Shown: positions 6,975 to 16,290 of the stretch, piece after piece | Layout of the letters: each line of letters opens with the position of its first letter | Numbering within the stretch: the first letter of the stretch is position 1 | Assembly: GCA_965267425.1 (NCBI GenBank) | Contig: OZ253959.1 | Coordinates: forward strand, 992,001-1,056,000 | Direction of reading: 5' to 3' | DNA: 64,000 nucleotides | Origin: G965267425 sp965267425 | GTDB lineage: Bacteria; Bacteroidota; Bacteroidia; Flavobacteriales_E; Vicingaceae | Program-made: the position numbers and the translations under genes | The notes under the pieces: model-generated | What the model was told of the DNA's origin: nothing | What the model saw: the letters and a program-made list of their open reading frames with translations, nothing else | Databases searched by the model: none

Positions 6975-9857
6975 ATGGTAAAAAATTACTCTCTTTTAAC
7001 TGCACACATATTATTTCTTTTTGTTTTTTGCCTGGCACAGTCTTCTGTTGCTTCTGGGAATGAGTCCAAGTATACTGGAGTTCAAAAATCCTGGATAAAA
7101 GAAGAAGGATCACTGCCACAATTCATAGCATTCAAAGAAGATTATGGAATAACTGCTGAACAGGTTCAGGGTTGGATGCAGCAAAACTTCGACATTTCAT
7201 CTTCCATGAATTTGGTGCTTCTTGAGGAATCAGATGACCAAATAGGAATGAAACATTTTCGTTTTCGCCAGTATTGGGGTGAAATTCCTGTGGAATTTTC
7301 AATGATCAATGTACATACCAAACAAGGATTGGTTAAATCATTTAACGGTCGCGTTGTGCAGGACGTGAGCGGTACATCTCCTGTTTTGGATGCCAACAAT
7401 GCCATTGAATTAGCCAAAGAAGCGGTTCCTGCAACCACTTATCGATGGGAATTACAGGAAGAAGAAGATCATCTGAAATTAGAAACAGGTTCAAATACGG
7501 CGACATATTTTCCAACGCCTGAATTGACATATGTTTCTCAGGACGCCAACTTTGATAATGTACCAAGATTGGCTTATAAAATTCAAATTCAGGCGATGGA
7601 GCCTCTTGCAATAGTTGATGTTTATGTTGATGCTCAAAATGGACAAACCTTGTTGATGCATGACTTGATTCAACATATTGATTCTGCGGGAATTGCTGTT
7701 ACTGGTTACAGTGGTAACCGAACCATTACCACAGAATATTCAGCTGGTTCCGGTTTGTTTACCTTGAACGACCTTACACGTGGAAGTGGAATTTTCACAT
7801 ATGATATGAACAATGGAACTTCATTTGCCAATGCAGTGGAGTTTTTGGATGATAACAATATCTGGAACAATACAGTTGACTTGAATCATTTTGCGGGAGA
7901 TGCCCATTGGGGTGCTGAAATGACTTACGACTACTTACTAAATGTACACGGACGAAACAGCATCAATAATGCTGGATTGAGATTGCGTTGTTACATGCAT
8001 TATGGTGAAAATTATTCAAATGCCTTTTGGACTTCAGCGAATGGAGGAAGAATGGTTTTTGGAGATGGAAATAACAACAACCCATATTCAACCATAGATA
8101 TCACTGGTCATGAAATTGCTCATGGATTAACTTCCTATTCAGCTTCTTTGATTTACCAAAATGAATCAGGGGCATTAAATGAATCGTTTAGTGATATTTT
8201 CGGTAATGCCATTGAACATTATGGCAAACCAAATGATGCATCATGGCTTATCGGAGAAGACAGAGGAAGTATTCGATCCATGTCTAACCCCAATGCATTT
8301 GGTGATCCAGATACTTATGAAGGAACAAATTGGTATACAGGTTCATTCGATAATGGTGGTGTTCATATCAATAGCGGTGTTCAGAATTATTGGTTCTATT
8401 TATTGGTAGAAGGAGATTCTGGATCAAATGACATTGGACATGATTTTAATGTTCAAGGAATTGGATGGGATAAAGCTGCTGCAGTTGCATTCAGAAACTT
8501 GACGGTTTATCTAACACCTTCATCGCAATATGAAGATGCACAATATTATGGAGTACAATCAGCAATTGATTTGTACGGTGAATGTAGTGCGGAACATGCA
8601 TCTACAGTAAATGCCTGGTACGCGGTGGGTATTGGTAATGAATTTGTGCCAGAAGTAAGATCTCAATTTGTCTCAGACAATGTAGGTTCGTGTAACCTTC
8701 CGTTTATTGTCAATTTTGAGAATCAAAGTGTAAATGGTAAAACATACGTTTGGGATTTTGGTGATGGCTCAACAAGTAATTTGAAAAGTCCATCTCATAC
8801 TTTTACAGATGCTGGAAAATATACAGTTACGTTAACTGTAGATGGTGAAGATTGTGGAAACGATGAAATTGTAAAATCAGATTACATCAATGCCAATCTG
8901 GGAATAGCACCAGCGGTAACAGGTGAAACGGATGTGTGTCTTGACTCTTCAACCACACTTACTGCTTCTGGAGCAGAAGGAGATGTTGAATGGTTTGATG
9001 AAAGTGATTTAACTACGCCATTATTTATTGGAAATTCTTTCGAAACTCCTGCGATGACAGAAGACAAGACCTATTTTTTCCAAGGTCGCTCTGAGAAACC
9101 AAGTCAGTACGTGGGTAGAACGTTAGATTCAACTTCTGAAAGAGCATTTTCTGGAAGTTCAATTGGATTGATCTTTGATGCATTGGAAGAATTGCACATC
9201 ATATCTGTGGTTGTCAATGCTGAAAAAGCAGGTTCTAAGAAAATTGAATTGAGGAACGAAAACAATGAAATTCTGGAAAGCAAGACTGTGGAATTGGTTC
9301 AAGGTGAACAGCGTGTAGAATTGAACTTTGTTGTTCCAACGGGTACAGATTATCAACTATTGGTTCCTTCAAGTTCCCAACCTGAATTGGAAAGAAGTAC
9401 GCCGGCCAGTTATCCTTATGAAATTCCAGCACTGGTATCCATCAAAGGAAATACGTTGAATTTGGAGACGATTTATTTTTACTTCTATGATTGGGAAGTG
9501 AAAAGTGCAGATTGTGTAACAGACAGAAATTCTGTTTCCATTACTACTAGAAATTGTAGACTTTCTCCACCTTCTGGCAAAGTCGATTTTTTACTTTATC
9601 CTAATCCGGTTGGATCTCGAGATGACATGACCATTCAATTTTACCTTGCTGGTGATGAACAAGTAACTGTTCGATTCTTTAGCGTGGATGGAAAGAAAGT
9701 TGGTGAATTGAACAAGCTATTCCCGGAAGGAAACAACTCGATTCAAAGTACAGATCTTCCGTTCGACATTCAAAATCTACAAGAAGGAATGTATTACATG
9801 GAGTTTGAATCAGCCTCTATTCAACGGACGGACAACTTTGTTGTGTCTGGAGACTAA
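6975..9857 (+). CDS. Secreted M4 (thermolysin-family) metalloprotease with PKD domain and T9SS sorting domain
   Basis: 960 residues from the ATG at 6975 (a TTG two codons upstream is less likely). Order: signal peptide (~1-26), FTP/PepSY propeptide ('YWGEIPVEFSMI'), peptidase M4 catalytic domain with HEIAH at 379-383 and downstream 'NESGALNESFSDIFG' supplying the third zinc ligand, and the 'GGVHINSGV' motif. A PKD domain follows ('YVWDFGDGSTS'), then an Ig-like region with 'VCLDSSTTLTASG', and a C-terminal domain beginning 'FLLYPNPV' and ending '...FVVSGD', the type A T9SS sorting signal. The product should cross the outer membrane by type IX secretion and be released or anchored outside. It is a stand-alone gene. 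Confidence 0.93.
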   Translation: MVKNYSLLTAHILFLFVFCLAQSSVASGNESKYTGVQKSWIKEEGSLPQFIAFKEDYGITAEQVQGWMQQNFDISSSMNLVLLEESDDQIGMKHFRFRQYWGEIPVEFSMINVHTKQGLVKSFNGRVVQDVSGTSPVLDANNAIELAKEAVPATTYRWELQEEEDHLKLETGSNTATYFPTPELTYVSQDANFDNVPRLAYKIQIQAMEPLAIVDVYVDAQNGQTLLMHDLIQHIDSAGIAVTGYSGNRTITTEYSAGSGLFTLNDLTRGSGIFTYDMNNGTSFANAVEFLDDNNIWNNTVDLNHFAGDAHWGAEMTYDYLLNVHGRNSINNAGLRLRCYMHYGENYSNAFWTSANGGRMVFGDGNNNNPYSTIDITGHEIAHGLTSYSASLIYQNESGALNESFSDIFGNAIEHYGKPNDASWLIGEDRGSIRSMSNPNAFGDPDTYEGTNWYTGSFDNGGVHINSGVQNYWFYLLVEGDSGSNDIGHDFNVQGIGWDKAAAVAFRNLTVYLTPSSQYEDAQYYGVQSAIDLYGECSAEHASTVNAWYAVGIGNEFVPEVRSQFVSDNVGSCNLPFIVNFENQSVNGKTYVWDFGDGSTSNLKSPSHTFTDAGKYTVTLTVDGEDCGNDEIVKSDYINANLGIAPAVTGETDVCLDSSTTLTASGAEGDVEWFDESDLTTPLFIGNSFETPAMTEDKTYFFQGRSEKPSQYVGRTLDSTSERAFSGSSIGLIFDALEELHIISVVVNAEKAGSKKIELRNENNEILESKTVELVQGEQRVELNFVVPTGTDYQLLVPSSSQPELERSTPASYPYEIPALVSIKGNTLNLETIYFYFYDWEVKSADCVTDRNSVSITTRNCRLSPPSGKVDFLLYPNPVGSRDDMTIQFYLAGDEQVTVRFFSVDGKKVGELNKLFPEGNNSIQSTDLPFDIQNLQEGMYYMEFESASIQRTDNFVVSGD

Positions 9858-9880
9858 GAATCAATCCTAATAGAAAGAAC

Positions 9881-10153
9881 TTATAGTGCAATGAGGCCGT
9901 CAATTTTGGCGGCCTCTTTGTATTTATTGATAACCTCTTCAGCACTGAGCATCACAACTCTTCCAGTGACACTCACATACTTTCCATTGTTTGAAGAACG
10001 TGTGGTGATTTTGGCCTGTGGACTAAACAGAGATTCAACTAATGCTAATTTTTTATTGTCGGCAGGAACGATGAATTTGAACATGTATACACTGGGCCAG
10101 TCAGTGCTATCTTCGAGTTGCTTCTTGAGCTTTGCAAAAAAATTCTCATCCAT
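9881..10153 (-). CDS. DUF493 (YbeD-like) family protein
   Basis: A 90-residue cytosolic protein from the ATG at 10153 ('MDENFFAKLKKQLED'). The pattern fits DUF493: 'WPSVYMFKFIVP', 'KYVSVTGRVVM' and a C-terminal helix, giving an ACT-like ferredoxin fold. E. coli YbeD is the known relative; its role is unclear. A TTG three codons upstream would make it overlap the HEAT-repeat gene, while the ATG leaves a one-base gap. Probably co-transcribed with that gene. Function is not assignable beyond the family. Confidence 0.8.
   Translation of the reverse strand: MDENFFAKLKKQLEDSTDWPSVYMFKFIVPADNKKLALVESLFSPQAKITTRSSNNGKYVSVTGRVVMLSAEEVINKYKEAAKIDGLIAL
9893..9923 (+). terminator. Possible terminator for the M4 protease, inside the convergent DUF493 gene
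   Basis: GAGGCCG (9893-9899) pairs with CGGCCTC (9910-9916) around a 10-base loop, and TTTGTATTT follows on the plus strand. The hairpin lies 36 bases after the protease stop and within the last codons of the minus-strand DUF493 gene, so the same bases may serve both. The T-run is interrupted. Confidence 0.45.
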
Positions 10154-10154
10154 C

Positions 10155-10691
10155 TTATTCAACCATTAGTTTGTTTACAATTGATTTGATCTCTGAAAGT
10201 AAGTCTGATTTAGCCGACTCTTCTTCCATAATGGCATCGTCTAAGTCATAAATGGAGTTCATTAACTCTTCTTCCGAATAACTTCCTTCAAAAGTGTCGA
10301 TAATCGTCATGATTTCAATACAATCCAGGTAATCAAATGAAACGGCCATTTCAATCAATTCAACCAGGTATGAAGAAGCATCAAGATTTGATTGCCACAA
10401 TACGCTCAATAATTGAGTTCGCACTTCCTTATATCGTTCATTTTGAATACAAGCAATCAACGGTTCCAATGCACTTTCATCCTTCAAATCCAGCAATAAT
10501 GCATAAATGGAATCCTTAATGCTGTCATGTTTGGTGTGGGTAAAAGCGTCGACAAGTGGCTCAATATACCTTCCATCACCCATAGATCTTAGTTCCTTGA
10601 GCAGCGCTGTAACTTTTGGCTCTTCATCTTTAGAAAGTATAAGAAGATGTTCCTGAAATTTTTTGTCGTTGGCTGAAACCGATGCCTCCAT
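10155..10691 (-). CDS. HEAT-repeat domain protein
   Basis: 178 residues from the ATG at 10691; the frame is open further upstream, but that extension lacks a family-like start. Helical pairs recur about every 31-35 residues, for example 'DGRYIEPLVDAFTHTKH', then 'DESALEPLIACIQNER' and 'YLVELIEMAV', the alternation of HEAT or PBS-lyase repeats. Such proteins act as binding scaffolds. The last ~45 residues are acidic ('EEELMNSIYDLDDAIMEEES'). It is the first gene of a two-gene unit with DUF493. No enzymatic motif is visible. Confidence 0.7.
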   Translation of the reverse strand: MEASVSANDKKFQEHLLILSKDEEPKVTALLKELRSMGDGRYIEPLVDAFTHTKHDSIKDSIYALLLDLKDESALEPLIACIQNERYKEVRTQLLSVLWQSNLDASSYLVELIEMAVSFDYLDCIEIMTIIDTFEGSYSEEELMNSIYDLDDAIMEEESAKSDLLSEIKSIVNKLMVE

Positions 10692-10835
10692 GAAAATGTG
10701 ATTTGTGAATGCAAAGATACGCACAACCGGATCAATAAACCGAAATTTCAATCAATGAATCAGAATTGCTCAAATTCAATACCATATGATTACTGAGCAG
10801 GTTAATGTTCTTATATTTATCCACCAATTGGGTTT

Positions 10836-11789
10836 ATGGAACGAATAGATAGTCACCTTCATGTCAATTTCTCTGGGTTCACTTCGCATAAGATTATTGA
10901 CTATTTAGATCAACATAAATTGGATGCATGTTGGTTGCTAACATGGGATGAGCAGAACCCACCAATTCCTAAAATCTATCGTCATCTTCCCTTTGAAGAT
11001 ATAAATGAGGCAAAAGAGCAATATCCTGAACGAATTATTCCATTTTGTGCGTTTGATCCACGTGCTGTTGATTCAATGTCCAGAATGCAAACTTTTTTTC
11101 AAAAAGGCGGTGCAGGATGCGGAGAGTTAAAAGTTGCCATGGAATGGGATGATAAAAAGTTAGATCCTTATTTGAGTTTGCTAAATGAAAAAAAATCTGC
11201 TTTGGTCATCCACATGGAATACCCTCATGAATTCTATATGAAATCAGGCGAAACCATTCCGGAAAAAATAATGTTTCGATTGATGACTTCAGCATTTAAA
11301 GAGGAATCAAGAAAAGTAGTTCGCAAAATATCAAATGCAACTGGAATACTTAAAAACCACATTCAACAACAAACAAGATTTCTTCCAGGGTATTTACATG
11401 ATTTTGATAAGTTGGCTTCGCGAATTGAGCAATTCCCAAACATCAAATTTATAGGACATGGTCCTCATTTTTGGAATCACTTTTCATCCAATACCAATAT
11501 GTATTATATCCACAATAAAGGCAAAGTAAACGGTCTGGGTAGGGTGGATGAGTTTTTAGAAAAGTATGACAACTTCTATTGCGATATATCTGGAAATAGC
11601 GGATTCAATGCGTTAAACAGAGATTTGAATTATACCCAAAAATTTTTGGACAAACATTCATCTAAGATTTTATTTGGCAGTGATAATACGCCACATGATT
11701 TTATTGGATTGTTAAATTCCATGAAGTTATCCTCGGAACAAATGAAACGAATCATGGGTCAAAATGCCCTTCAACTCATGTTGGAATAA
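10836..11789 (+). CDS. Amidohydrolase-2 family metal-dependent hydrolase
   Basis: 317 residues, starting 'MERIDSHLHVNF' with the metal-binding H-x-H pair on strand 1. Further motifs fit a TIM-barrel amidohydrolase of the ACMSD/resorcylate-decarboxylase group: 'IPFCAFDPRA', 'GELKVAMEWDD', 'LVIHMEYP', 'IKFIGHGPHFW' and 'KILFGSDNTPHDF' with the late catalytic Asp. Substrate unknown; members hydrolyse or decarboxylate small aromatic or carboxylic compounds. An internal segment of about 50 residues (near 'ESRKVVRKISNATGILKNH') lies between 'LVIHMEYP' and the next barrel strand. The 3' end overlaps the convergent yggS gene by 19 bases. Confidence 0.75.
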   Translation: MERIDSHLHVNFSGFTSHKIIDYLDQHKLDACWLLTWDEQNPPIPKIYRHLPFEDINEAKEQYPERIIPFCAFDPRAVDSMSRMQTFFQKGGAGCGELKVAMEWDDKKLDPYLSLLNEKKSALVIHMEYPHEFYMKSGETIPEKIMFRLMTSAFKEESRKVVRKISNATGILKNHIQQQTRFLPGYLHDFDKLASRIEQFPNIKFIGHGPHFWNHFSSNTNMYYIHNKGKVNGLGRVDEFLEKYDNFYCDISGNSGFNALNRDLNYTQKFLDKHSSKILFGSDNTPHDFIGLLNSMKLSSEQMKRIMGQNALQLMLE

Positions 11790-12451
11790 TTGCGTTTACC
11801 AAAGATGGCGCTTCCAACACGTATTGCATTTGAACCCTCTTCAATGGCCATGTCATAATCACCGCTCATACCCATGCTTAGGATCTCAAATTGTTTGTTC
11901 ATTGCTTGTGGGCCAGATTGACATTCATCAAAGAACATTTTTAATTCCTTGAATTCCATGCGAATCAATTTTTGATCTGAAGTCAGAGAAGCAATACCCA
12001 TTAGACCCTTTAATTGACAATGTTCAAGACTCAGGTATTGTTCATTGAGAAAAAGCTCGTTGCATTCATCATAGGTCATACCGGATTTAGATTCTTCTCC
12101 AGAAATATTTATCTGAATGAGATAATCAATAATCCGATCATGTTTGGCAGCTTGTTTTTCAATTTCCAACAATAATTTCAGCGAATCAACTGAATGAATT
12201 AAGGATACATGTTCTGCGATATACTTGACCTTGTTTCGTTGAAGATGACCTATAAAATGCCAACGAATTTCCTTGGGTAATAACTCAGCTTTGGATTTTA
12301 ATTCTTGTGCTTGATTTTCTCCAAATATAAAATGTCCCGCGTCAATGGCTTCCAGAATCATTTCTACAGGTTTGGTTTTGCTGACAGCCACCAATTCTAC
12401 ATCTGAAGGAATTTGAGTTTTAATACGTTGAAGTGAACTTGCAATACTCAT
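11771..12451 (-). CDS. YggS/PLPBP family pyridoxal-phosphate homeostasis protein
   Basis: 226 residues with the compact PLPBP layout. The PLP lysine lies in 'VAVSKTKPVEMI', followed by 'FGENQAQEL', 'WHFIGHLQRNKVKYI', 'IHSVDSLKL', 'LIQINISGEESKSG', 'LMGIASL' and the phosphate-binding 'SMGMSGDYDMAIEEGS'. The family binds PLP without catalysis and buffers PLP and amino acid pools. It starts one base after the DUF1015 stop, so it is the last gene of the serC-serA-DUF1015 unit; serC is itself PLP-dependent, which fits the grouping. Confidence 0.9.
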   Translation of the reverse strand: MSIASSLQRIKTQIPSDVELVAVSKTKPVEMILEAIDAGHFIFGENQAQELKSKAELLPKEIRWHFIGHLQRNKVKYIAEHVSLIHSVDSLKLLLEIEKQAAKHDRIIDYLIQINISGEESKSGMTYDECNELFLNEQYLSLEHCQLKGLMGIASLTSDQKLIRMEFKELKMFFDECQSGPQAMNKQFEILSMGMSGDYDMAIEEGSNAIRVGSAIFGKRNYSNMS

Positions 12452-12452
12452 T

Positions 12453-13697
12453 TCATAAGCTTTTCTCCAAACAATAGATCAACAGACCCGTCATCAATTT
12501 GGGTTCAATCCACGTGCTTTTTGGAGGCATTACCCTTCCCTCATGTGCAATATATTTCAATTGTTCAATGGAAACAGGATATAACGTAAATCCCAGATTA
12601 GCTGAATTTTCATTTACCAGGGATTCAATTTCCTCCACCGCATCACTTCCTCCCAAAAAGGAGATTCTGTCGTCCGTTTTTAGGTCTTGAATTCCCAAAA
12701 TAGGCTGAAGCAATTTTTTGTTTAATTCTTCAGCATCCAAAGTCTCTAACGTAGAGACCGTTGGTTTCGTTTTCGGAATGAGCTCGTACCAACCTTCTGA
12801 ACAATACATGCCAATATGATGTATCTGACTGGGTTTTACGGGGCTGTCGGATTTATGAACTTCAAAACTGTTCTCTATCTCCATTAAGAACTTATCCAAA
12901 TTAAAGTCTTGTAAATCCGAAATGGTACGATTGAATTCATGGATAACGATTTGACTTTCGGCAAATAGGATGGACATAAAATAATTGAACCCTTCATTTC
13001 CCGAAACCTGAGTTAATGTGTTCCTTTTTTCCTTACCCAACAAAGCAGAAGAAGCCGAACGATGATGTCCATCTGCAATATAGAAGTATTCAACTTCCTC
13101 AAATTGACCCTTGATATTGGAAATGACACTTTGATCAGAAATTAGCCAAAGACTGTGTTGTATACCATCCACGGTGGAAAAATCGTACTCCGGTCTTTCC
13201 GCCATGGTTTCCTCTAAAATTCGGTTGATTTCAGGTTGATCAGGATAACTCAAACAAACAGGTTCGGCATTGATATCCACTATTTCAAGGTAATTCTTCA
13301 TTTTCTCTTCCCGAAGTGTCAAGGTTTCTTCATGCTTGAGAATTTTTCCATCCAGGTATTCATCAATGGACATGCAACAAATGATGCCAACAGCAGATCG
13401 TACACTGTTCTTTTGACGATAAACGTAAAATGACTGTTGTTCTTCCTGTACAAAAATGTTTTCATCACAGAACTCGTCAAACTTATGTTTGATAGCCTTC
13501 AGGCCTTCTTTGGTAATTGGTGAAACAGGATTTGCATCCCCAAACTGCGGATTCAATACATGAAGAAAACTAAAAGGATTCTTATTGAGTTTTTCCGTTA
13601 GGGATTTTTGATTGTAGGTAACATATGATCTGGCCGCAACCAAATGGACTTTATCTCTGACAGGTCTAAAAGCCTTGAAGGGGGAAATTTTTGCCAA
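12453..13697 (-). CDS. DUF1015 family protein in the serine operon
   Basis: 414 residues, starting at a TTG codon ('MAKISPFKAFRP'); no in-frame ATG exists near the family's conserved N-terminus. DUF1015 hallmarks are the 'PF' start, 'FLHVLNP', 'KHEETL' at 121-126, and 'IADGHHRSASSALL' with DGHHR at 209-213. The family is uncharacterised. The DGHHR-x3-A pattern resembles the phosphate-handling motif of ParB/sulfiredoxin-fold proteins, which include free-serine kinases (inference by motif only). It lies 19 bases after serA and one base before yggS. No serB is present nearby, so a role in phosphoserine or serine turnover is plausible but unproven. Confidence 0.8.
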   Translation of the reverse strand: MAKISPFKAFRPVRDKVHLVAARSYVTYNQKSLTEKLNKNPFSFLHVLNPQFGDANPVSPITKEGLKAIKHKFDEFCDENIFVQEEQQSFYVYRQKNSVRSAVGIICCMSIDEYLDGKILKHEETLTLREEKMKNYLEIVDINAEPVCLSYPDQPEINRILEETMAERPEYDFSTVDGIQHSLWLISDQSVISNIKGQFEEVEYFYIADGHHRSASSALLGKEKRNTLTQVSGNEGFNYFMSILFAESQIVIHEFNRTISDLQDFNLDKFLMEIENSFEVHKSDSPVKPSQIHHIGMYCSEGWYELIPKTKPTVSTLETLDAEELNKKLLQPILGIQDLKTDDRISFLGGSDAVEEIESLVNENSANLGFTLYPVSIEQLKYIAHEGRVMPPKSTWIEPKLMTGLLIYCLEKSL

Positions 13698-13716
13698 CGA
13701 AAAAAAATTAAAGTGT

Positions 13717-14670
13717 TTAACTCAATTCACGGATAATGGTTTCCGCTAATTCCGTAGAGATTCTTGTCTGTGCTTCAGCCGTTCCTGCTCCAATGTGTGG
13801 GGTCAATGAAACGTTTGGATGTGCCAATACACTTTTATCAGGCGTAGGTTCATTGTTAAAAACATCTAACGCTGCCATGGCTACTTTTCCAGAATCCAAT
13901 GCTTGCAATAGCTCACTTTCATCAATGATTCCGCCTCTTGAAACATTGACTAAGACTATTCCGTCTTTCATTTGGTCAATTTCATCTTTTCCTATCAACG
14001 CTTTTCCATCACTTTGAGCGGGAACATGCAGTGTAAGGATATCACTTTGATGAATAACCTCTTCCAAAGTCGAAGAATTCAATTTGATTTTTAAGTTTTC
14101 TCCATTCACCATAAGGTCAACGGAAGCTGAATCAATCATGGCATCGTGAGCCACAACTTTCATTCCAATACCCAGGGCATAACTTGCTACACTTCTTCCA
14201 ATTCGGCCCATACCCACAATTCCCAAAGTCTTTCCACGAAGTTCCATGCCTTTTGAGTATTGTTTTTTCAGGGACTTAAATTCCGTATGACCATTTTCCG
14301 GCATTTCTCGGTTTGATAGGTGCAAACTTCTACACATCCCAAATAAATGAGCAAAGACTAACTCTGCTACAGATTGACTAGAAGCCGCTGGAGTATTTGC
14401 GACAATCAACCCTTTTCCTCTTGCATAGTCCACATCGATATTGTCCATTCCAACACCGCCACGACCGATAAATTTTAAATCTGCACAAGCATCAATCAGG
14501 TCTTTTCTTACCACCGTGGCACTTCTTACTAATAGAGCCGAAACTTGATTTTCATTGATGTAATGAATCAGATCCTCTTGTTCAACTCGTTGGGTAATGA
14601 CGTTAAATCCTGCTTTTTCAAGCATTTCTACACCAGCGGATCCCAATCCGTCATTAGCTAATATGTTCAT
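13717..14670 (-). CDS. serA: D-3-phosphoglycerate dehydrogenase, short form
   Basis: 317 residues from the ATG at 14670, four bases after the serC stop; a start at 14694 would overlap serC by 20 bases. It catalyses NAD-dependent oxidation of 3-phosphoglycerate, the first step of serine synthesis. Visible are 'LLVRSATVVRKDLI', the Rossmann fingerprint 'GIVGMGRIGRSVASYA', 'LTLHVPAQSDGKALIG', 'VLVNVSRGGIIDESEL' with the active-site Arg, and 'LTPHIGAGTAEA' with the catalytic His. It lacks the C-terminal ASB and ACT domains of long SerA forms, so serine feedback through ACT is not expected. The operon context with serC supports the assignment over other 2-hydroxyacid dehydrogenases. Confidence 0.9.
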   Translation of the reverse strand: MNILANDGLGSAGVEMLEKAGFNVITQRVEQEDLIHYINENQVSALLVRSATVVRKDLIDACADLKFIGRGGVGMDNIDVDYARGKGLIVANTPAASSQSVAELVFAHLFGMCRSLHLSNREMPENGHTEFKSLKKQYSKGMELRGKTLGIVGMGRIGRSVASYALGIGMKVVAHDAMIDSASVDLMVNGENLKIKLNSSTLEEVIHQSDILTLHVPAQSDGKALIGKDEIDQMKDGIVLVNVSRGGIIDESELLQALDSGKVAMAALDVFNNEPTPDKSVLAHPNVSLTPHIGAGTAEAQTRISTELAETIIRELS

Positions 14671-14674
14671 GATT

Positions 14675-15739
14675 TTATCCGAATTTTTGTCCAAATTCTT
14701 TCATGACCTCAACCAAGACCATAACACTTTCTTTGGGTAATGCGTTGTACATGGAAGCGCGGTAACCACCAACCGAACGATGTCCTTTTATTCCGCTGAT
14801 GTTTGCATCCTTCCACATTTTATCAAACTCATCTTTTAATGCTTCATTTTCAAGCACAAAAGTAGCATTCATCATTGATCTATCCGGTTTTTCAGCCGTC
14901 CCTTTAAATAGTGGATTGTTGTCTATTTCACCATAAATCAATCCAGCTTTTTCTTCATTTTTTTCTTCAATGGCCTTGATACCGCCATTTTCTTTTAACC
15001 ACTCAAGGACGAGCATGGAAACATATATAGAAAATACAGGCGGTGTATTCAGCATAGAATCCTTATCAATATGATTTTTGAAGTCAAAATATGGGGTTAG
15101 TTCTCTTCGTGTTTTTCCCAATGATTCAGTATTGACAATATATAAAGTTGCTCCAGCCGTTCCCATGTTTTTCTGTGCTCCAGCATAAATCAAGTCATGA
15201 TGTGATACATCAATGGTTTTGCTGAAAATATCCGATGACATATCACACAAAATAGGGCAATGAGCAATGGGTAACTTTTTCGTTTGCGTTCCAAATATGG
15301 TATTGTTGGAAGTATAGTGGTAATAGCTTGCATCCATTGGAATGCCATATCCTTTCGGAACATAGTTGAAATTCTTGTCTTCTGAACTTGCCACCACTTT
15401 GATTTCTCCCACACTTGATGCTTCCTTTATGGCTTTGCTTGCCCAGGTTCCGGTATTCACATAAGCGGCTTCGCCATTTTTCTTCATAAAATTCTCAGCG
15501 GCCAAATAAAACCCCAAAGTGGCACCACCTTGAAGAAATAGTACTTCATATTGTTCAGGAACGTTCAATAATTCACGCACTAAACGTCGCGCATTTTCCA
15601 TTACTTCCACAAAAGCGTTGCTCCGGTGCGATATTTCCAAGATAGACAGGCCGTTGTCAAAATTCAAAGCAGCTTCCGAAGCTTTCTTCATTACCTCCTT
15701 GGGTAATATACTAGGTCCAGCACTAAAATTGTGAGTCAT
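14675..15739 (-). CDS. serC: Phosphoserine aminotransferase
   Basis: 354 residues from 'MTHNFSAGPSILP', the conserved SerC N-terminus; a further upstream Met would add 12 unrelated residues. A PLP enzyme that transaminates 3-phosphohydroxypyruvate with glutamate. Motifs: 'ISHRSNAF', 'FLQGGATLGF', 'CDMSSDIFS', the PLP lysine in 'YAGAQKNMGTAG', and 'GHRSVGGYRASMYNA' near the C-terminus. First gene of serC-serA-DUF1015-yggS. The gap upstream (15740-15961) holds the divergent rpmE2 promoter. Confidence 0.95.
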   Translation of the reverse strand: MTHNFSAGPSILPKEVMKKASEAALNFDNGLSILEISHRSNAFVEVMENARRLVRELLNVPEQYEVLFLQGGATLGFYLAAENFMKKNGEAAYVNTGTWASKAIKEASSVGEIKVVASSEDKNFNYVPKGYGIPMDASYYHYTSNNTIFGTQTKKLPIAHCPILCDMSSDIFSKTIDVSHHDLIYAGAQKNMGTAGATLYIVNTESLGKTRRELTPYFDFKNHIDKDSMLNTPPVFSIYVSMLVLEWLKENGGIKAIEEKNEEKAGLIYGEIDNNPLFKGTAEKPDRSMMNATFVLENEALKDEFDKMWKDANISGIKGHRSVGGYRASMYNALPKESVMVLVEVMKEFGQKFG

Positions 15740-15909
15740 CAATTCGTAGTTAAAAATCAGGCTCCAAAGGTGCAAAATATTTTTAATATTTACCTAAGAA
15801 ATTCTAGGTTATTGGGCGGTATACAAGGATTTAAGGAAGTGATGATATTGAGTTTATAAATACGAAAAAAAACGTTGAAGGATAAATAATTATTCTCTTA
15901 GAATGTTTG

Positions 15910-15938
15910 TTGCCAAACAATAATAATGTGTATATTTG
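15910..15938 (+). promoter_or_regulatory. Bacteroidota-type promoter of rpmE2
   Basis: TTG at 15910-15912, an 18-base spacer, then TATATTTG at 15931-15938, matching the TTG-N17-23-TAnnTTTG consensus. It ends 23 bases before the rpmE2 ATG. This is the best promoter match in the window. Confidence 0.75.
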
Positions 15939-15961
15939 CGCTCTCAAAAAATGTAAGGAAC

Positions 15962-16216
15962 ATGAAAAAGGGGATTCATCCGGATAGTTATCGATTGGTT
16001 GTGTTTAAGGACATGTCCAATGGCTATAGTTTCTTGTGTAAGTCAACTGCACCTTCAAAGGAAACAGTGAAATTCGAAGATGGTAATGAATATCCATTGG
16101 TTAAACTGGAAATTTCTCACACTTCACATCCTTTTTACACAGGTAAAATGAAGTTGGTAGATACGGCAGGTAGAGTTGATAAATTCCGTAAGCGTTACGA
16201 GAAGCATATTAAGTAA
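15962..16216 (+). CDS. rpmE2: 50S ribosomal protein L31, type B (zinc-free form)
   Basis: 84 residues from 'MKKGIHPD', preceded by an AAGGAA sequence. The type B features 'FKDMSNGYSFLCKSTA' and 'EISHTSHPFYTGK...VDTAGRVDKF' are present. It has one cysteine, so it lacks the zinc-binding cysteine set of type A L31. It binds the central protuberance of the large ribosomal subunit. A clear promoter precedes it and a terminator follows, so it is a single-gene transcript. Confidence 0.96.
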   Translation: MKKGIHPDSYRLVVFKDMSNGYSFLCKSTAPSKETVKFEDGNEYPLVKLEISHTSHPFYTGKMKLVDTAGRVDKFRKRYEKHIK

Positions 16217-16238
16217 AAGATATTATATAGGTTATAAG

Positions 16239-16276
16239 AAAGTCCACTATCTACATGGTGGACTTTTTTTATTTTT
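16239..16276 (+). terminator. Rho-independent terminator after rpmE2
   Basis: AAAGTCCAC (16239-16247) pairs perfectly with GTGGACTTT (16258-16266) around a 10-base loop, followed by a run of T (16264-16276, one A). Confidence 0.9.
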
Positions 16277-16290
16277 AGAAAAAAAACAGA

